Shown one piece after another: positions 6,547 through 6,687 of a DNA stretch of 6,687 nucleotides. The DNA lies in the NCBI GenBank assembly GCA_020341875.1, contig CP070839.1, forward strand, positions 1,105,083-1,111,769. The letters are read 5' to 3'. A program made the position numbers and the translations under genes. Each line of letters starts with the position of its first letter. The stretch's first letter is position 1. This DNA is from Candidatus Zixiibacteriota bacterium (lineage in GTDB: Bacteria > Zixibacteria > MSB-5A5 > SM1-73). Under the pieces are notes generated by a model. That model saw only the letters and a program-made list of their open reading frames with translations, was not told the DNA's origin and made no database searches.

Positions 6547-6687
6547 GGCGGAGGCACCTCCTCTCGCTGGCTTAGGTGCAACTCCTCCACTGCACCGGAC
6601 CCATTCCCGGCCGACAGCAGTCCGCGGTGATTCGCTAAGACCTCGACGATCCTCCGGCTGGCTTTTCCATCCCAGAGAGCGGGAGGC
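6543..6687 (-). CDS. wecB: UDP-N-acetylglucosamine 2-epimerase (non-hydrolysing), C-terminal end only
   Basis: Only the last 48 codons (47 residues plus TGA) are in the window; the gene continues past the right edge. The visible part begins PPALWDGKASRRIVEVLAN. The W-D-G-K-A-x-x-R-I-V-E-x-L pattern is the typical closing segment of WecB/MnaA-type epimerases, which interconvert UDP-GlcNAc and UDP-ManNAc in the cytoplasm. After this helix there is a ~28-residue polar tail ending EEVPPP, longer than I expect for the family, where proteins usually end soon after the I-V-E-x-L helix. The stop overlaps the flippase GTG start as GTGA, so the two are probably co-translated. The product would supply ManNAc-type donors for the glycan. 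The call rests on a short segment: the family is likely, the exact substrate is not proven, and the gene symbol is by family only. Confidence 0.75.
   Translation of the reverse strand, partial: PPALWDGKASRRIVEVLANHRGLLSAGNGSGAVEELHLSQREEVPPP
6556..6562 (-). promoter_or_regulatory. Strong ribosome binding site of the flippase GTG start, inside a small inverted repeat
   Basis: AGGAGGT is read on the minus strand 9 nt before GTG 6546, near the end of the epimerase gene. It decides the GTG over the later ATG at 6531. The site is part of GGAGGTGCCTCC (6550-6561), which can fold onto itself as a 4-bp stem with a GUGC loop. Whether this matters in vivo is unknown. Confidence 0.7.

Overview
The window is a tightly packed stretch of a bacterial cell-surface polysaccharide (O-antigen, capsule or exopolysaccharide) locus. 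All well-supported genes are on the minus strand, so the locus reads from the right edge to the left. The parts fit a Wzx/Wzy-type pathway and suggest a bacterium with an envelope polysaccharide. The lineage cannot be fixed from the sequence: base composition is moderate, AGG/AGA (Arg) and ATA (Ile) codons are common, and no phylogenetic marker is present. A deep-branching or environmental lineage is possible, but that is inference.

In transcription order: (1) the C-terminal end of a non-hydrolysing UDP-GlcNAc 2-epimerase (6543-6687, cut by the right edge); (2) a 438-residue Wzx-like flippase of the MOP superfamily (5230-6546, GTG start); (3) a 240-residue class I SAM-dependent methyltransferase (4508-5230); (4) a 479-residue O-antigen polymerase/ligase-type membrane protein (3046-4485); (5) a 385-residue GT4 glycosyltransferase (1905-3062); (6) a two-domain oxidoreductase, with an MDR/alcohol-dehydrogenase-like half followed by a Gfo/Idh/MocA half (reading frame open from 1908 to the left edge, 636 residues visible). 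Gene (6) is the largest gene in the window and has no stop inside it.

Four of the five gene junctions overlap (GTGA, TGATG, 17 bp and ATGA). The fifth leaves only 22 bp. No promoter or terminator is visible, so this looks like the interior of one translationally coupled operon. No stretch over 300 bases lacks a gene, and I see no RNA gene, CRISPR array, insertion sequence or integration site.

A plausible working model follows. The epimerase supplies UDP-ManNAc, and the two-domain oxidoreductase may make or modify another sugar precursor. The GT4 enzyme adds one sugar to the lipid-linked repeat unit, and the methyltransferase may decorate it. The flippase moves the unit across the membrane and the O-antigen polymerase/ligase-like protein joins units or transfers the chain. 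Only one glycosyltransferase is visible and there is no initiating transferase, so the rest of the pathway must lie outside the window.

The strongest anomaly is at the left edge. The Gfo/Idh/MocA half matches its family down to about residue 610 (near position 79-96) and then stops resembling it. From there to position 1 the opposite strand encodes a convincing DUF1566-like fragment (VYDNVTGLTWTQ followed by GDGVVD). This looks like a junction between two unrelated genes, either a real rearrangement or an assembly chimera. I do not see a clearly new biological system.
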